Under the pieces are notes generated by a model. That model saw nothing but the letters and a program-made list of their open reading frames with translations. It was not told the DNA's origin and made no database searches. Of a stretch of 64,000 nt of DNA, positions 43,173 to 51,775 are shown piece by piece. The stretch is from Oxalobacteraceae bacterium (GTDB lineage Bacteria > Pseudomonadota > Gammaproteobacteria > Burkholderiales > Burkholderiaceae_D). Position 1 is the first letter of the stretch. Every line of letters begins with the position of its first letter. The stretch lies in the NCBI GenBank assembly GCA_013284265.1, contig JABTBR010000029.1, positions 1-64,000 on the forward strand, given 5' to 3'. A program made the translations under genes and the position numbers.

Positions 43173-43589
43173 CTAGCGGCCGAGGCGGCGGCGCCGGCTG
43201 AAATTGTGGCCCACCACCAGGGTGGTCGTGGCGATCAGACTGCTGAGCCCGATCAACAGCTGGACCAGCACATCGTCCGGCAGCACCCACATCGAGCCGG
43301 GCGGCGCCTCGACCCTGGCCACCGCCATGATCAGCGGCGCGATCCACTCGGCCTCGGCCGTGACGTCGAGGATCAGCGCGCCATCCTGCGTGGTCTGCAG
43401 ATAGATGTCGCCGCCCTCGGCCAGCGTGAAGCGTACGCCATAGCCGCTCTCGTTGGGACCGATATGTTCCTGCAGGCTGAGATTGTGCTCGGCGATCCAC
43501 AGCTCGGCCTCGGCCGCGTTGTCCAGGCCCTGCCAGGGCACGGGCTTGAAACGGGGGGCGGGGCTGTTGCTGTCTGCTGCGTCCTGCAT
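43173..43589 (-). CDS. Hypothetical protein with C-terminal membrane anchor
   Basis: A 138-residue protein of unknown family. I chose ATG 43589, with AGGA seven bases upstream, not the longer frame to 43652. The N-terminal 100 residues are soluble, acidic and start with a Pro-rich stretch; a single hydrophobic helix lies at about 108-128, followed by the basic end SRRRRLGR, which predicts a tail-anchored protein with the bulk in the cytosol. It is 86 bases past the murein peptidase gene and on the same strand, so a shared transcript is possible. No function is proposed. Confidence 0.6.
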   Translation of the reverse strand: MQDAADSNSPAPRFKPVPWQGLDNAAEAELWIAEHNLSLQEHIGPNESGYGVRFTLAEGGDIYLQTTQDGALILDVTAEAEWIAPLIMAVARVEAPPGSMWVLPDDVLVQLLIGLSSLIATTTLVVGHNFSRRRRLGR

Positions 43590-43674
43590 GGGGAATCCTG
43601 AATTGCGCTGAAAGAGCGCCAGTTTACTCGATCTTTGCCATCCAGAAAGCATTTACGCGGGCCGCCGGCCCGGC

Positions 43675-44424
43675 TTAACCCTTCCAGGTACGCTTCAGGC
43701 CCGTGTCGGCATGGATCCAGCCGCCGCGCGGACCGGAGCGGTAATAGAAGCCCACCCCGCCCTGGCGGAAGCTGCGCACCAGCCCGCCCAGCACTTCCTC
43801 GTTCAGATTGGCGATGCGGATATCGGCCGCCTGCCCGGAGATGTGCAGCGACTGGCGCGCGGCCGGCACGCCGGCCTCGATCAGCCTGCGGTTGGAAGTC
43901 GGGGTACGGTAGCCGGACAGGATTTCCAGTGGATGCTCGATGCCGTAACGGGCCACGAAGGCTTGCGCGCCCCATAGCGTTTCGAACAGTTTCGGATCGA
44001 TGGGTGCGGTCTCCTTGCCGTTGACGTCGCGCATCAAGTGGCACAGTTCCTGGTAGGCCGAATCGATCACCTGGCCATCTTTCCAGTACAAAATCTTGGC
44101 GCGTTCGCCGCTGGCCGGCCGCGTCACGTCGAGCACGCGCGGCTTGAGCCAGAATTCCAGGTCCAGTGCCTGGGCGTCGAAGATATCCGGTGGCGGTTCC
44201 AGCTCGGTGCTGGCGGCGGGCGCGGTATCGGCCGCGGCCGCGGCTGCGGCCTTGTTCTTGGCGTGGCCGGCCGTGTGGCTGGACGGCTTGGCCGTGTGGA
44301 CGATGCTGCCTGCGGCGGCGACCGTGTGTGTGTTGCGGGCTGCGCAACCGATCAGTGGCGTTGCCAACAAACCGGCCGCGGTCAGGCCCATACCCTGATG
44401 AAGAAAATCTCTGCGCGTGACCAT
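43675..44424 (-). CDS. YcbK-type murein peptidase (M15/DUF882), Tat signal
   Basis: A likely peptidoglycan DD-endopeptidase of 249 residues. It begins MVTRRDFLHQG, a twin-arginine signal with the hydrophobic part following, and LIGC with Cys27 looks like a lipobox, so it may be a Tat-exported lipoprotein. An Ala-rich linker (about 55-72) precedes the catalytic domain (about 85-249). The zinc-ligand motif SLHISGQAADIRI holds His194 and Asp201, and GGWIHADTG holds His238. These match the MepK/YcbK family. The partner upstream on the same strand is the degenerate EAL gene, about 110 bases away. Confidence 0.85.
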   Translation of the reverse strand: MVTRRDFLHQGMGLTAAGLLATPLIGCAARNTHTVAAAGSIVHTAKPSSHTAGHAKNKAAAAAAADTAPAASTELEPPPDIFDAQALDLEFWLKPRVLDVTRPASGERAKILYWKDGQVIDSAYQELCHLMRDVNGKETAPIDPKLFETLWGAQAFVARYGIEHPLEILSGYRTPTSNRRLIEAGVPAARQSLHISGQAADIRIANLNEEVLGGLVRSFRQGGVGFYYRSGPRGGWIHADTGLKRTWKG

Positions 44425-44532
44425 AGCAAATCCATTATTACAATATGAATACTATAGCGTATAGCAGGGGGGAAAGAGAACGCCCTTTGCTATGTGCGCA
44501 GGCAATTTGACGGCCTACACGTAAAAAAACCT

Positions 44533-45357
44533 TCAGGCCGCCACCGCTTCCTTGTGCAGGCTGCTCAATTGCGCCGCCGGCGTATCGAGCAGATACCCCT
44601 GGACATGCACCGCACTGCCCGCCAGCGCGGCCAGCCGGCGCAAGCTGGCCAGCGCCTGCGGCGTTTCCAGCCGCTTGAACACGACCCGGCTGCCGGCCGC
44701 CTGGCTGGCCCTGAGCAGATTGACGATGCCCGCCTCATCGCTGAGCGAGCGCGCATCGAGCTTGAACACATCCGGACGCACCCGCTCGATCAGCGCCAGC
44801 GCATCCTGCGCGCCGGCGGCGTTGACGGCGAAACGGAAACCGTTGCGCCGGTAATTGTCGGCCACATAGTTGAGCAACCAGCCCTGCTGCGCCGTCACCG
44901 GCGGCAATTGCAGCACGATGCGCTCGATCGGCAAACCCAGCGCGGCCAGGATGCGCTGGAAGGCATGGCCGTGGTTGCTGCTGACCGCGCTCAGCAGGCG
45001 GTCATGCACATTCAGATACAGGTCGCTGCCCAGCCCCTCGTCCTGGCGGAAGAAGTTAATCGCATGCAGCATGCGGCACAGCCGGTCCAGCTCCACCGAC
45101 TCGTCGTCGCTGGCCGCGTGGTCGAGCAGCTTCCACAGCGACAGTCCCTGATCGGCCAGCGCCACGCCGCGCGCCAGCCCCTCATAGGCGATCACCCGGC
45201 CCGTTTCCAGCGCGCGGATGGGCTGGAAGGCACTGGTCATGGTGCAGTTGAAAAATTTGCCTTCCGCCTTGCCTTCGGCGTCGAGCCAGATGCTGGAATT
45301 GCTGGCGCCGGCGCTCGACAGGCGGGTCAGATAATGTTGCAGGACGGGGTAAGACAT
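44533..45357 (-). CDS. Degenerate EAL-domain protein, probably catalytically inactive
   Basis: A stand-alone EAL domain of 274 residues. Fold marks are present (TSAFQPIRALETGRVIAYEG, YLNVHDRLL, FKLDARSL, VQGYLLDTP), but most catalytic positions of EAL phosphodiesterases are lost. The EAL motif itself reads EGL at 59-61. The ITE stretch is VLQLPPV, the DDFGTG loop is NAAGAQ, and the AEGVET loop is FKRLET. Such proteins usually act as binding partners; YdiV of E. coli and Salmonella, also a degenerate EAL, blocks the flagellar activator FlhDC. No FlhDC is encoded here. The start ATG 45357 follows GGAGC. Confidence 0.8.
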   Translation of the reverse strand: MSYPVLQHYLTRLSSAGASNSSIWLDAEGKAEGKFFNCTMTSAFQPIRALETGRVIAYEGLARGVALADQGLSLWKLLDHAASDDESVELDRLCRMLHAINFFRQDEGLGSDLYLNVHDRLLSAVSSNHGHAFQRILAALGLPIERIVLQLPPVTAQQGWLLNYVADNYRRNGFRFAVNAAGAQDALALIERVRPDVFKLDARSLSDEAGIVNLLRASQAAGSRVVFKRLETPQALASLRRLAALAGSAVHVQGYLLDTPAAQLSSLHKEAVAA

Positions 45358-45576
45358 GGCGCTCCTTTTCGATCGGGCCGCTGCGCCCTCATGAGGCGCG
45401 CGTTAAAGGAGTCCAGCGTAAAGACAAAGCCGCCGTGCCGGAAGGAATGCTTTCACCCTTCCATATTCGGCAATCGCATAAAGGAGGCACTGCATATTCA
45501 TATGCCAAATCATTCCTTCCGGCCTGGGGAACACAGCGCTATCGTGGGCCATCCGCAACCATCTCGTGTGACCGCC

Positions 45577-46401
45577 ATGTGCCAGTTATTGGGAATGAAC
45601 AGTAGTAAGCCCGCCGCCCTGGAGTTTTCCTTTGAAGGCTTCGCCGAGCGCGGCGGGCGTACCGGCGAGCACCGTGACGGCTGGGGCATCGCCTTCCATA
45701 CCGGCAGCGGCTGTCGTCTGTACACCGACTACCTGGCATCGGTCGACTCGCCGCTGGCGGCCGACATCAAGCAGCAGCGCATCAAGGCCAGGAATGTGGT
45801 GGCGCATATCCGCAAAGCCACCCAGGGCCGCATCGCCATCGAAAACACCCATCCCTTCACCCGGGAGCTGTGGGGGCAGACCTGGTCTTTCGCCCACAAC
45901 GGCGACCTGAAAACCTTCGAGCCCAATCCCAGCCTGTTCTCGCCCCAGGGCGACACCGACAGCGAGCGCGCCTTCTGCCATCTGCTGTCGGGTCTGCTGC
46001 TGCGTTTTCCGCGCGGCCAGCCGCCGCGCCACCAGTTGTTCGCCGCCCTCGACACGCTGGCCGGCGAAATCGCCGCCTACGGCAGCTTCAATTTCATTTT
46101 GTCGAATGGCGAGCTGATGTTTGCCCACAGCTCGACCCGTTTGCATTATCTGGTGCGGGAATATCCGTTTTCGGTGGCCAAGCTGGTCGATTGCGAGCTC
46201 AGCATCGATTTTTCCAAGCACAACCACCTGGACGACCGGATCGCCATCATCGCCACCGAGCCGCTGACCAGCAATGAAGACTGGACCGCCTTCACACCGG
46301 GCGAACTGCGCCTGTTCGTCGGGGGCGAGGCGATAGACCGGCACAGTGCCGTGCAGGCCCCGCCGGCGCGCACGCCGAGGCTCAACTTCGCGATTTGCTA
46401 A
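45577..46401 (+). CDS. Class II glutamine amidotransferase (YafJ-like)
   Basis: A 274-residue stand-alone amidotransferase that hydrolyses glutamine at an N-terminal cysteine. The start ATG 45577 is fixed by MCQLLGMN: after Met removal Cys2 is the nucleophile. GGRTGEHRDGWGIAFHTGSG and VVAHIRKATQGRIAIENTHP, then SFAHNGDLKTF, are the glutaminase motifs. The frame is open far upstream (to 44494) only because of high GC. No acceptor synthase is fused or adjacent, so the ammonia acceptor is unknown. It converges with the 2OG oxygenase gene across a palindromic repeat. Confidence 0.92.
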   Translation: MCQLLGMNSSKPAALEFSFEGFAERGGRTGEHRDGWGIAFHTGSGCRLYTDYLASVDSPLAADIKQQRIKARNVVAHIRKATQGRIAIENTHPFTRELWGQTWSFAHNGDLKTFEPNPSLFSPQGDTDSERAFCHLLSGLLLRFPRGQPPRHQLFAALDTLAGEIAAYGSFNFILSNGELMFAHSSTRLHYLVREYPFSVAKLVDCELSIDFSKHNHLDDRIAIIATEPLTSNEDWTAFTPGELRLFVGGEAIDRHSAVQAPPARTPRLNFAIC

Positions 46402-46437
46402 GGAAGGGCATTCGACGGCAAAGAGCCGGCGGCTATA

Positions 46438-46541
46438 TTTAAACCCACGGCAAAGAGCTGGGGGCCTGTCCCGCAGGGACAGGCGGGGCGCAGCCCCTGC
46501 CCGGACCCTGGGTCAGACCCCAGGGGTACGCCGTGGGTTTT
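46438..46541. repeat. Palindromic element copy 5, between convergent genes
   Basis: A long form with termini AAACCCACGGC and GCCGTGGGTTT, inner CCTGTCCCGCAGGGACAGG and GGGTCAGACCCC. It is nearly the same as the copies at 8219 and 49619. A fragment of the left end (CGGCAAAGAGCCGG) occurs just before it at 46415-46428, suggesting a second truncated copy. It separates the amidotransferase and 2OG oxygenase genes. Confidence 0.85.
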
Positions 46542-46548
46542 AAAAAGT

Positions 46549-47151
46549 CTAGCGGCCCTCGGGCACCAGAACGGCATTGATACCGATGGCAATCCTCGGC
46601 AACTCCCCCTGATGCGCATCCACCTGATGCTCGAGCCAGCTGGGAAACACCAGCAACTGCCCCGCATGCGGCGGCGCCGCGCGCAGGCCGCCGCTGTTGG
46701 CGCCGCTGCCGCCCAGCGCCGTCAGCGCCACCGCCGGACGCGGATCGCGGAAGGTCAGCGGCTGCGACCCCGGCGGCACCTGCAGATAAAAACATCCGCT
46801 GAGCAGCCGGTTCGGATGCAGATGCGGCACGTTATAGCCGCCCCGCTCCTGCAGATTGACCCAGCCCTCCAGCCGGAAACTGAGCGCCGTCGGCAAGGCC
46901 ATCTCCGCCAGCGCATGGGAAACCGCCGTATGCGCGGCCGCTTCCAGCGCCGCGAAGACGGGCAATTGCAATAATCGGGTATCGGAATTCCAGCCCAGGC
47001 GCAGGCTGCGCCCGGCCGGTTCGGGCTGGTCGATGCGCCATTGCGCGATCAGCTCCAGCCAGGCGGGGAATAATTCTTGCAGATAGCCCAGGTCGAACGA
47101 CCACAAGGTGGTGGGAAACATCTCCTCGCGCACGACCTTCATTTCTGGCAT
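46549..47151 (-). CDS. 2OG-Fe(II) oxygenase family protein
   Basis: A 200-residue protein of the putative 2OG-Fe(II) oxygenase family often found near acetyltransferases. Iron ligands are likely His110 or His112 (YNVPHLHPN) and His175 (FPSWLEHQVDAH); Arg186 (LPRIAIGIN) should bind 2-oxoglutarate. LSGCFYLQVPPGSQPLTFRD and GQLLVFPSWL are typical of the family. The substrate is unknown. It ends a two-gene minus-strand unit with the GNAT gene nine bases upstream, hinting at a joint role in modifying one target. Confidence 0.85.
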   Translation of the reverse strand: MPEMKVVREEMFPTTLWSFDLGYLQELFPAWLELIAQWRIDQPEPAGRSLRLGWNSDTRLLQLPVFAALEAAAHTAVSHALAEMALPTALSFRLEGWVNLQERGGYNVPHLHPNRLLSGCFYLQVPPGSQPLTFRDPRPAVALTALGGSGANSGGLRAAPPHAGQLLVFPSWLEHQVDAHQGELPRIAIGINAVLVPEGR

Positions 47152-47160
47152 GGGCTGCCT

Positions 47161-47697
47161 TCAGACGGGATTACAGTTGCAGAAGCGCTTGCGCTTGCCA
47201 TCCTTGGCATCGGGCTCGCCCGGCTGCACATCGAGCTGCTTCCAGAAGAAAATCGTTTCCACCCCATAAGGCGAACGTACCTTGCCCGAGTGGATATAGC
47301 CGTGGTGGGCGAAGAAGGCCTCGCCGGTGGCCGTGCTATGCAGTTGCAGCGCCTTGACGCCCCAGCTGAAAGCCTGCTCTTCCACCTTGGCCAGCAGCGC
47401 CTTGCCGGCGCCCTTGCTGCGCGCCTCCGGCAGCAGATAGCACAGGGCCAGCTTGCCGGCCCCGGTCAGCAGGGCCACCCCGACGACATCCTCGCCATCG
47501 ACGGCAACCAGCGAATAATTGGTGGGCGAACTGAACCAGTTGGCCACCATCTGCGGGGTTTTGTTGCCTAGCCAGGCGTCGAGAATGGCAGGGTCGTTCT
47601 TATGATCCAGGACACAACACTCCGAGATCGAACGACGTAACACATTGCATGCCGCCGAAGCGTCTGACGAAGCAGCAATACGAATTTCAAGACTCAT
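47161..47697 (-). CDS. GNAT family N-acetyltransferase
   Basis: A 178-residue acetyltransferase. The acetyl-CoA motif is LPEARSKGAGKALLAKVEEQ, about 89-108, and the downstream strand-helix GVKALQLHSTATGEAFFAHH with GYIHSGKVR fits the fold. The C-terminal tail (DGKRKRFCNCNPV) is basic and has two cysteines. The substrate cannot be read. It is the first gene of a pair with the 2OG oxygenase gene. Confidence 0.9.
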   Translation of the reverse strand: MSLEIRIAASSDASAACNVLRRSISECCVLDHKNDPAILDAWLGNKTPQMVANWFSSPTNYSLVAVDGEDVVGVALLTGAGKLALCYLLPEARSKGAGKALLAKVEEQAFSWGVKALQLHSTATGEAFFAHHGYIHSGKVRSPYGVETIFFWKQLDVQPGEPDAKDGKRKRFCNCNPV

Positions 47698-48199
47698 GTA
47701 CGCTCACAAATATTCCGATAGCAAAATGAAGCAGATTCAAAGGCGGCTTCGCATTGCGTAAAGCGACTATACACCAAGCGGCAAGAAGCGTTGCACACCG
47801 GTCCAGTCGGGCAGGGAAAGTGCCACATTTTCAACGCTCTACACTAGAGCGCCTGAACCGTTTTGCCCACGAATGTTTCCAAAATTCCTTATACGGAATT
47901 TGTATCGATGACGTGCAAGCCATACCAACTAAGCATATTACGAAATATTCGTATCTTTTCCGGGCCGAATTTTAGACCATGGCTGTCTGTTTTCACAATA
48001 GTGCCCATTCATGCCTACTTCCGTCTCCCTGCTCGCCCCCCAAACATCCTGCGGCGCAGAAGAAGCACTTTGACGATGGCGGCGAGTTCGACAAGATCTT
48101 CCAAACCAAATAAGGATATGCGTACAGATTCGTTTCCACATAACTAAAACGCGCTTAAAGTGGAATTGAGCAACTCAAAACGTTTATAAGGAAGCACTC
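47698..48199. other. AT-richer gap without a convincing gene
   Basis: About 500 bases between the GNAT start and the molbindin gene. Short frames exist (47754-47975, 47863-48147) but have no recognisable protein and atypical codon use. A possible 3' remnant of a gene lies at 48060-48113 in the plus direction (end KKHFDDGGEFDKIFQTK then stop), without a start. The last 60 bases should hold the molbindin promoter; AAGGAAG is its ribosome binding site. Confidence 0.5.
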
Positions 48200-48418
48200 A
48201 TGGCTATTTCGGAAATCAATGTACGCAATCAATTCCCTGGCAAGATCAAGGAAATCATTTATGGCCCGGTCGTGTCGGAAGTCGATGTGGAAACCCAGCA
48301 CGGTATCGTGACTTCCGTCATTACCTCCCGCTCCATCCAGGATCTGGACCTGAAGGTCGGCAGCGAAGTGATCGCCCTGGTGAAATCGACCGAGGTATCG
48401 ATCGCCAAGGTCCAGTAA
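48200..48418 (+). CDS. Molybdenum-pterin binding protein (molbindin, single TOBE)
   Basis: A 72-residue protein that is one TOBE/Mop domain, as in molybdate-binding storage or sensor proteins. The motif RNQFPGKIKEIIYGPVVSEV, then ETQHGIVTSVITSRSIQDLD and EVIALVKSTEVSIAKV, are the canonical strands. It forms hexamers that hold oxyanions in the family. No modABC or mod regulator is beside it. It has AAGGAAG upstream and a terminator after it, so it is a single-gene unit. Confidence 0.9.
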   Translation: MAISEINVRNQFPGKIKEIIYGPVVSEVDVETQHGIVTSVITSRSIQDLDLKVGSEVIALVKSTEVSIAKVQ

Positions 48419-48460
48419 TCAGTAAAAACCACAGCCAGCTGCCGCTGGCCAGCCTGAATC

Positions 48461-48492
48461 GCCCTGAGAACTCCCCCTCAGGGCTTTTTTTT
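48461..48492 (+). terminator. Terminator after molbindin
   Basis: A perfect 8-bp stem GCCCTGAG / CTCAGGGC with an 8-base loop is followed by eight T. It ends the short molbindin transcript. Confidence 0.9.
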
Positions 48493-48646
48493 GAGCGGAT
48501 GAGCCCGCACGACTTACAATCGATAGACGAGAAATCACTTTAATGCTATTGTCTATCCTTAGGAAAATATTGCCGCATGGCTAGACAAAATGCGCTGCGC
48601 CCTCCTCTGGCGCCCGATAGACTCCCGTACTTCCCAACATACCCAC

Positions 48647-49528
48647 ATGCTCAAGAAAATAGTCGCCCTCCTGCTGAGTACGATTGCCACCGCAGCGCTC
48701 GCAGTTCCGCTCGGCTCGCAATCCGTGCTGGTCGTCGAAGATGGCACCGGTAAGGTGCTCCTCGAAAAGAATTCCACCGTTCAAGTCCCGATCGCCTCGC
48801 TGACCAAGCTGATGACCGCCATGGTCGTGCTCGATTCGAAGCAGGACATGGATGCCCCGATCAATATCGACAAGTCCGACGTCGACATGCTCAAGCACAG
48901 CACCTCGCGCGTGCCGGTGGGCGCCGAGATTTCGCGCCGCGACGTGCTGCAACTGGCCCTGATGTCCTCGGACAACCGCGCCGCCGCCTCGCTGGCCCGC
49001 ACCTTCCCGGGTGGCACGGCCAGCTTCGCAGCGGCCGTGAACGCCAAGATCAAGAGCCTGGGCCTGACCCAGACCGTGATCGAAGAGCCGACCGGCCTGT
49101 CGCCGAATAACCGCTCCACCGCGACCGACCTGGTCAAGATGGCCGTGGCCGCCTCCGCCTACCCGGAAATCCGCCGCATCACCACCGATAAAACGGACAT
49201 CATCAATATCAATGGCCGCCAGGTGGAGTATCACAACACCAACCGCCTGGTCGGCGCCAAGGGCTGGGATATCGGCATGTCCAAGACCGGTTACACCGAA
49301 GAAGCGGGCCGCTGCCTGATCATGCGCATCAAATCCGCCGGCAAGAACGCCACCCTGGTACTGCTGAACGCCAAGGCCAATTCGGCGCGCCTGATGGATG
49401 CCTTGAAAATCCGCCGCTTCATGGCCGGCCCCGATGGCGAGCCGGAAGTCGTGGCCGCCGTCAGCACCCGCCACAAGAAGCGCGTGCGCGCCCGCGCCAG
49501 CAGCAACCGCCGCCGTCACGCGCCTTAA
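48647..49528 (+). CDS. pbpG: D-alanyl-D-alanine endopeptidase PbpG (PBP7)
   Basis: A periplasmic penicillin-binding protein that cuts peptide cross-links. From ATG 48647 it has 293 residues with a signal peptide (MLKKIVALLLSTIATAALA). The catalytic SLTK is at 51-54, SDN at 108-110 and KTG at 213-215; all are intact. The C-terminal tail is rich in Arg, Lys and His, which may bind the cell wall. The longer frame to 48590 adds residues with no signal character. It is a single gene with a clear terminator at 49555. Confidence 0.94.
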   Translation: MLKKIVALLLSTIATAALAVPLGSQSVLVVEDGTGKVLLEKNSTVQVPIASLTKLMTAMVVLDSKQDMDAPINIDKSDVDMLKHSTSRVPVGAEISRRDVLQLALMSSDNRAAASLARTFPGGTASFAAAVNAKIKSLGLTQTVIEEPTGLSPNNRSTATDLVKMAVAASAYPEIRRITTDKTDIININGRQVEYHNTNRLVGAKGWDIGMSKTGYTEEAGRCLIMRIKSAGKNATLVLLNAKANSARLMDALKIRRFMAGPDGEPEVVAAVSTRHKKRVRARASSNRRRHAP

Positions 49529-49554
49529 AACCGCTGAGATATATGGTGTAAAAA

Positions 49555-49582
49555 AACCGGGCCACGTGCCCGGTTTTGTTTT
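49555..49582 (+). terminator. Terminator after pbpG
   Basis: An 8-bp perfect stem AACCGGGC / GCCCGGTT with a five-base loop is followed by TTGTTTT. A poly-A run precedes it, so it could also work in the other direction. Confidence 0.85.
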
Positions 49583-49618
49583 GCGAATGCCCTTAAGTTA
49601 GCGCGCCGCATTGCAATT

Positions 49619-49721
49619 AAAACCCACGGCAAAGAGCTGGGGGCCTGCCCCGTAGGGACAGGCGGGGCGCAGCCCCTCTCCGGACCCTGTGGTCAGACCC
49701 CAGGGGTACGCCGTGGGTTTT
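49619..49721. repeat. Palindromic element copy 6, between convergent genes
   Basis: A long form with both 11-bp termini intact and the inner CCTGCCCCGTAGGGACAGG. It differs from the copy at 46438 by only a few bases. It lies between pbpG and recD, which converge, about 40 bases past the pbpG terminator. Bases 49722-49825 hold nothing else I recognise. Confidence 0.85.
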
Positions 49722-49825
49722 AAAATACGTACACCATAGGTATGCTGCGTGCCACAATTAAGCTTTTACAAGCTAAAATTTAGCACGTCAACGCGGTATT
49801 CTGCCCTTGAATAGCCCAGCGTTCC

Positions 49826-51775
49826 TCACTTGCCCAGCAACTCGCGCAGACCAGAAGCGCGCTGGGTTCGCTGGCTGATGGCGTCGAGTAGAACCTGCGG
49901 CGTTGGCGACACCAAGGTGAACCATTCACGTGCCCGGGTTATACCGGTGTAGATCAGCTCCCGCGCGATCATCGCGCCTCCATCGCGCGGCAATACCAAC
50001 ACCGTATGGCGGAACTCCGAGCCCTGGGACTTATGTACCGTCATCGCGAACGCGGTTTCCACATTGCGCAGCCGCGTCGCCAAAACACTCCTGACCTGCT
50101 CGCCCTCCGAGAAATATACCCGCAGCGAACCGGGTCGCGCGGGATCGGCCAGCGTCAATCCGATGTCGCCATTAAATACGCCGGTGCCGTAATCGTTACG
50201 CGTCACCATCACCGGGCGGCCGATATACCACTCTCCCCGCTTGCGCATCAAACCCGCCGTTTCCAGCTTATGCTCGATCGCTTCATTCAATCCGGACACG
50301 CCCCATTCGCCGTCACGCACCGCGCATAAAATGCGGAAGGATTCAAAACTCACCAATATATCGTGTACCCAGCGTGCATGCTCCAACGTTCCGGGGCCGG
50401 CCTGAATCATCTGCAAATACGTCCGGTACCCGCCTTCGACGCCGGCGCGTCCGGCCAGCGCCAGTTGTAACACCTGCGTCTGCTGAGCCGGCTCTATCCA
50501 CAGCACCTTGCCGTCCGAATTATTCCGCAGAACATCCTGCGCGGCGGCGACCTGGCCTTGATTGACGGCCAGCGCCAGCGCGCCGATGGCGCCACCGAAG
50601 CGCCGGCTTTCGCGCAGCATCACCGTCTGCTGGGCCAGCGCCCCGCCCTTGCCCTGGAACTCGGGCGGGATCAGCTGCCCGGTACTCGCTTCCACAAAGG
50701 CCACGGTTGCGGCATCGTAATGACCAGCCTGGGCTTCATGGCACAGGTCGCCCAGCACCGCACCGGCTTCGACCGAAGCGAGCTGATCCTTGTCGCCCAG
50801 CAGTATCAACATCGCGTGCGACGGCAAGGCATCCAGCAGCGAGGCCATCATTTCCAGATGCACCATCGATGCCTCGTCGACGATGAGCACGTCGACATCG
50901 AGCGGATTACCGGCGTTGTGATGGAAGGCACGGGTATCCGGGCGCGCGCCCAGCAGGCTGTGCAGGGTACGCGCCGATCCCATGCGCGAGGCCAGCTCCC
51001 GCAGCGGCAAGGCGCTGCCGACTTTGCCAGCCAGATCGTCCAGCGCCTGATCGATCGATTGCTTGAGACGGGCAGCGGCCTTGCCGGTCGGCGCGGCCAG
51101 GGCCACCCGCAGTTGGCCCGCTTCGCGTCCCGCATTGGCGAACAGCAAAGCCAGCAGCCGCGCCACCGTATAGGTCTTGCCCGTACCCGGCCCGCCCGTG
51201 ATGATGGCCATATTGCCCGACATGGCGATCGCGCAGGCGATCTTCTGCCAGTCCACGCCGCCACGGGGGGAATGCTCGAACAGCCGGTCCAGCCAATGGC
51301 GCACCTGCTCCAGATCGGGCTCGCGCCGCAGCAAGGTGCGCGACAGCACTTGCCGCGCGACCAATGTTTCATCGTGCCAGTAACGGCGCAGATACAGGCG
51401 CTCGCCATCGAGCACCAGCGGCTGCTCGAAGTCCAGGTCGCCCACCATCCACACGGGCTCGGCCGCCGCCAGCAGGCGCCGCCATCCGGCGACATGCTTC
51501 GGCCAGTGCTCCACGCTATCGCGCAGCAACTTCCAGTCTTCCCCGCTCCAGCCCATCAGCCCGGCAGGATCGGCCACCAGCACACCCAGTTCCAGACAGC
51601 TGTGCCCGCGCCCTTCCAATTCCGATAGTAACAAGGAAATCAGCTGCAACTCCGGCGATCCACCGCCAACCGAACCGATAAAGCGCGAAAAAGCACCGCT
51701 CAGGCGCCGCAACTGGCCATCCTCCGTCAACCGGTCTATCTGCGCCAGCAAGGCGGGGGAATTCAGCTCATTCAT
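49826..51775 (-). CDS. recD: Exodeoxyribonuclease V subunit RecD
   Basis: The 5'-3' helicase of the RecBCD enzyme, 649 residues from ATG 51775. Walker A GGPGTGKT is near 191-198, and later VDEASMVHLEMM (Walker B), GDKDQLASVEAGAVLGDL and the C-terminal FAMTVHKSQGSEF helicase motif are present. It starts eight bases inside the recB stop, so translation is coupled. The frame extends well upstream to 52063 but only by reading recB out of frame. It completes the order recC-recB-recD. Confidence 0.95.
   Translation of the reverse strand: MNELNSPALLAQIDRLTEDGQLRRLSGAFSRFIGSVGGGSPELQLISLLLSELEGRGHSCLELGVLVADPAGLMGWSGEDWKLLRDSVEHWPKHVAGWRRLLAAAEPVWMVGDLDFEQPLVLDGERLYLRRYWHDETLVARQVLSRTLLRREPDLEQVRHWLDRLFEHSPRGGVDWQKIACAIAMSGNMAIITGGPGTGKTYTVARLLALLFANAGREAGQLRVALAAPTGKAAARLKQSIDQALDDLAGKVGSALPLRELASRMGSARTLHSLLGARPDTRAFHHNAGNPLDVDVLIVDEASMVHLEMMASLLDALPSHAMLILLGDKDQLASVEAGAVLGDLCHEAQAGHYDAATVAFVEASTGQLIPPEFQGKGGALAQQTVMLRESRRFGGAIGALALAVNQGQVAAAQDVLRNNSDGKVLWIEPAQQTQVLQLALAGRAGVEGGYRTYLQMIQAGPGTLEHARWVHDILVSFESFRILCAVRDGEWGVSGLNEAIEHKLETAGLMRKRGEWYIGRPVMVTRNDYGTGVFNGDIGLTLADPARPGSLRVYFSEGEQVRSVLATRLRNVETAFAMTVHKSQGSEFRHTVLVLPRDGGAMIARELIYTGITRAREWFTLVSPTPQVLLDAISQRTQRASGLRELLGK

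Noticed and set aside
44494..45576. N-terminal extension of the class II amidotransferase frame
   Set aside because: The enzyme needs Cys right after the initiator Met, which fixes the start at 45577; the upstream part is opposite the EAL gene.
48060..48113. Small gene ending KKHFDDGGEFDKIFQTK
   Set aside because: No in-frame start with a ribosome binding site exists; noted only as a possible remnant.
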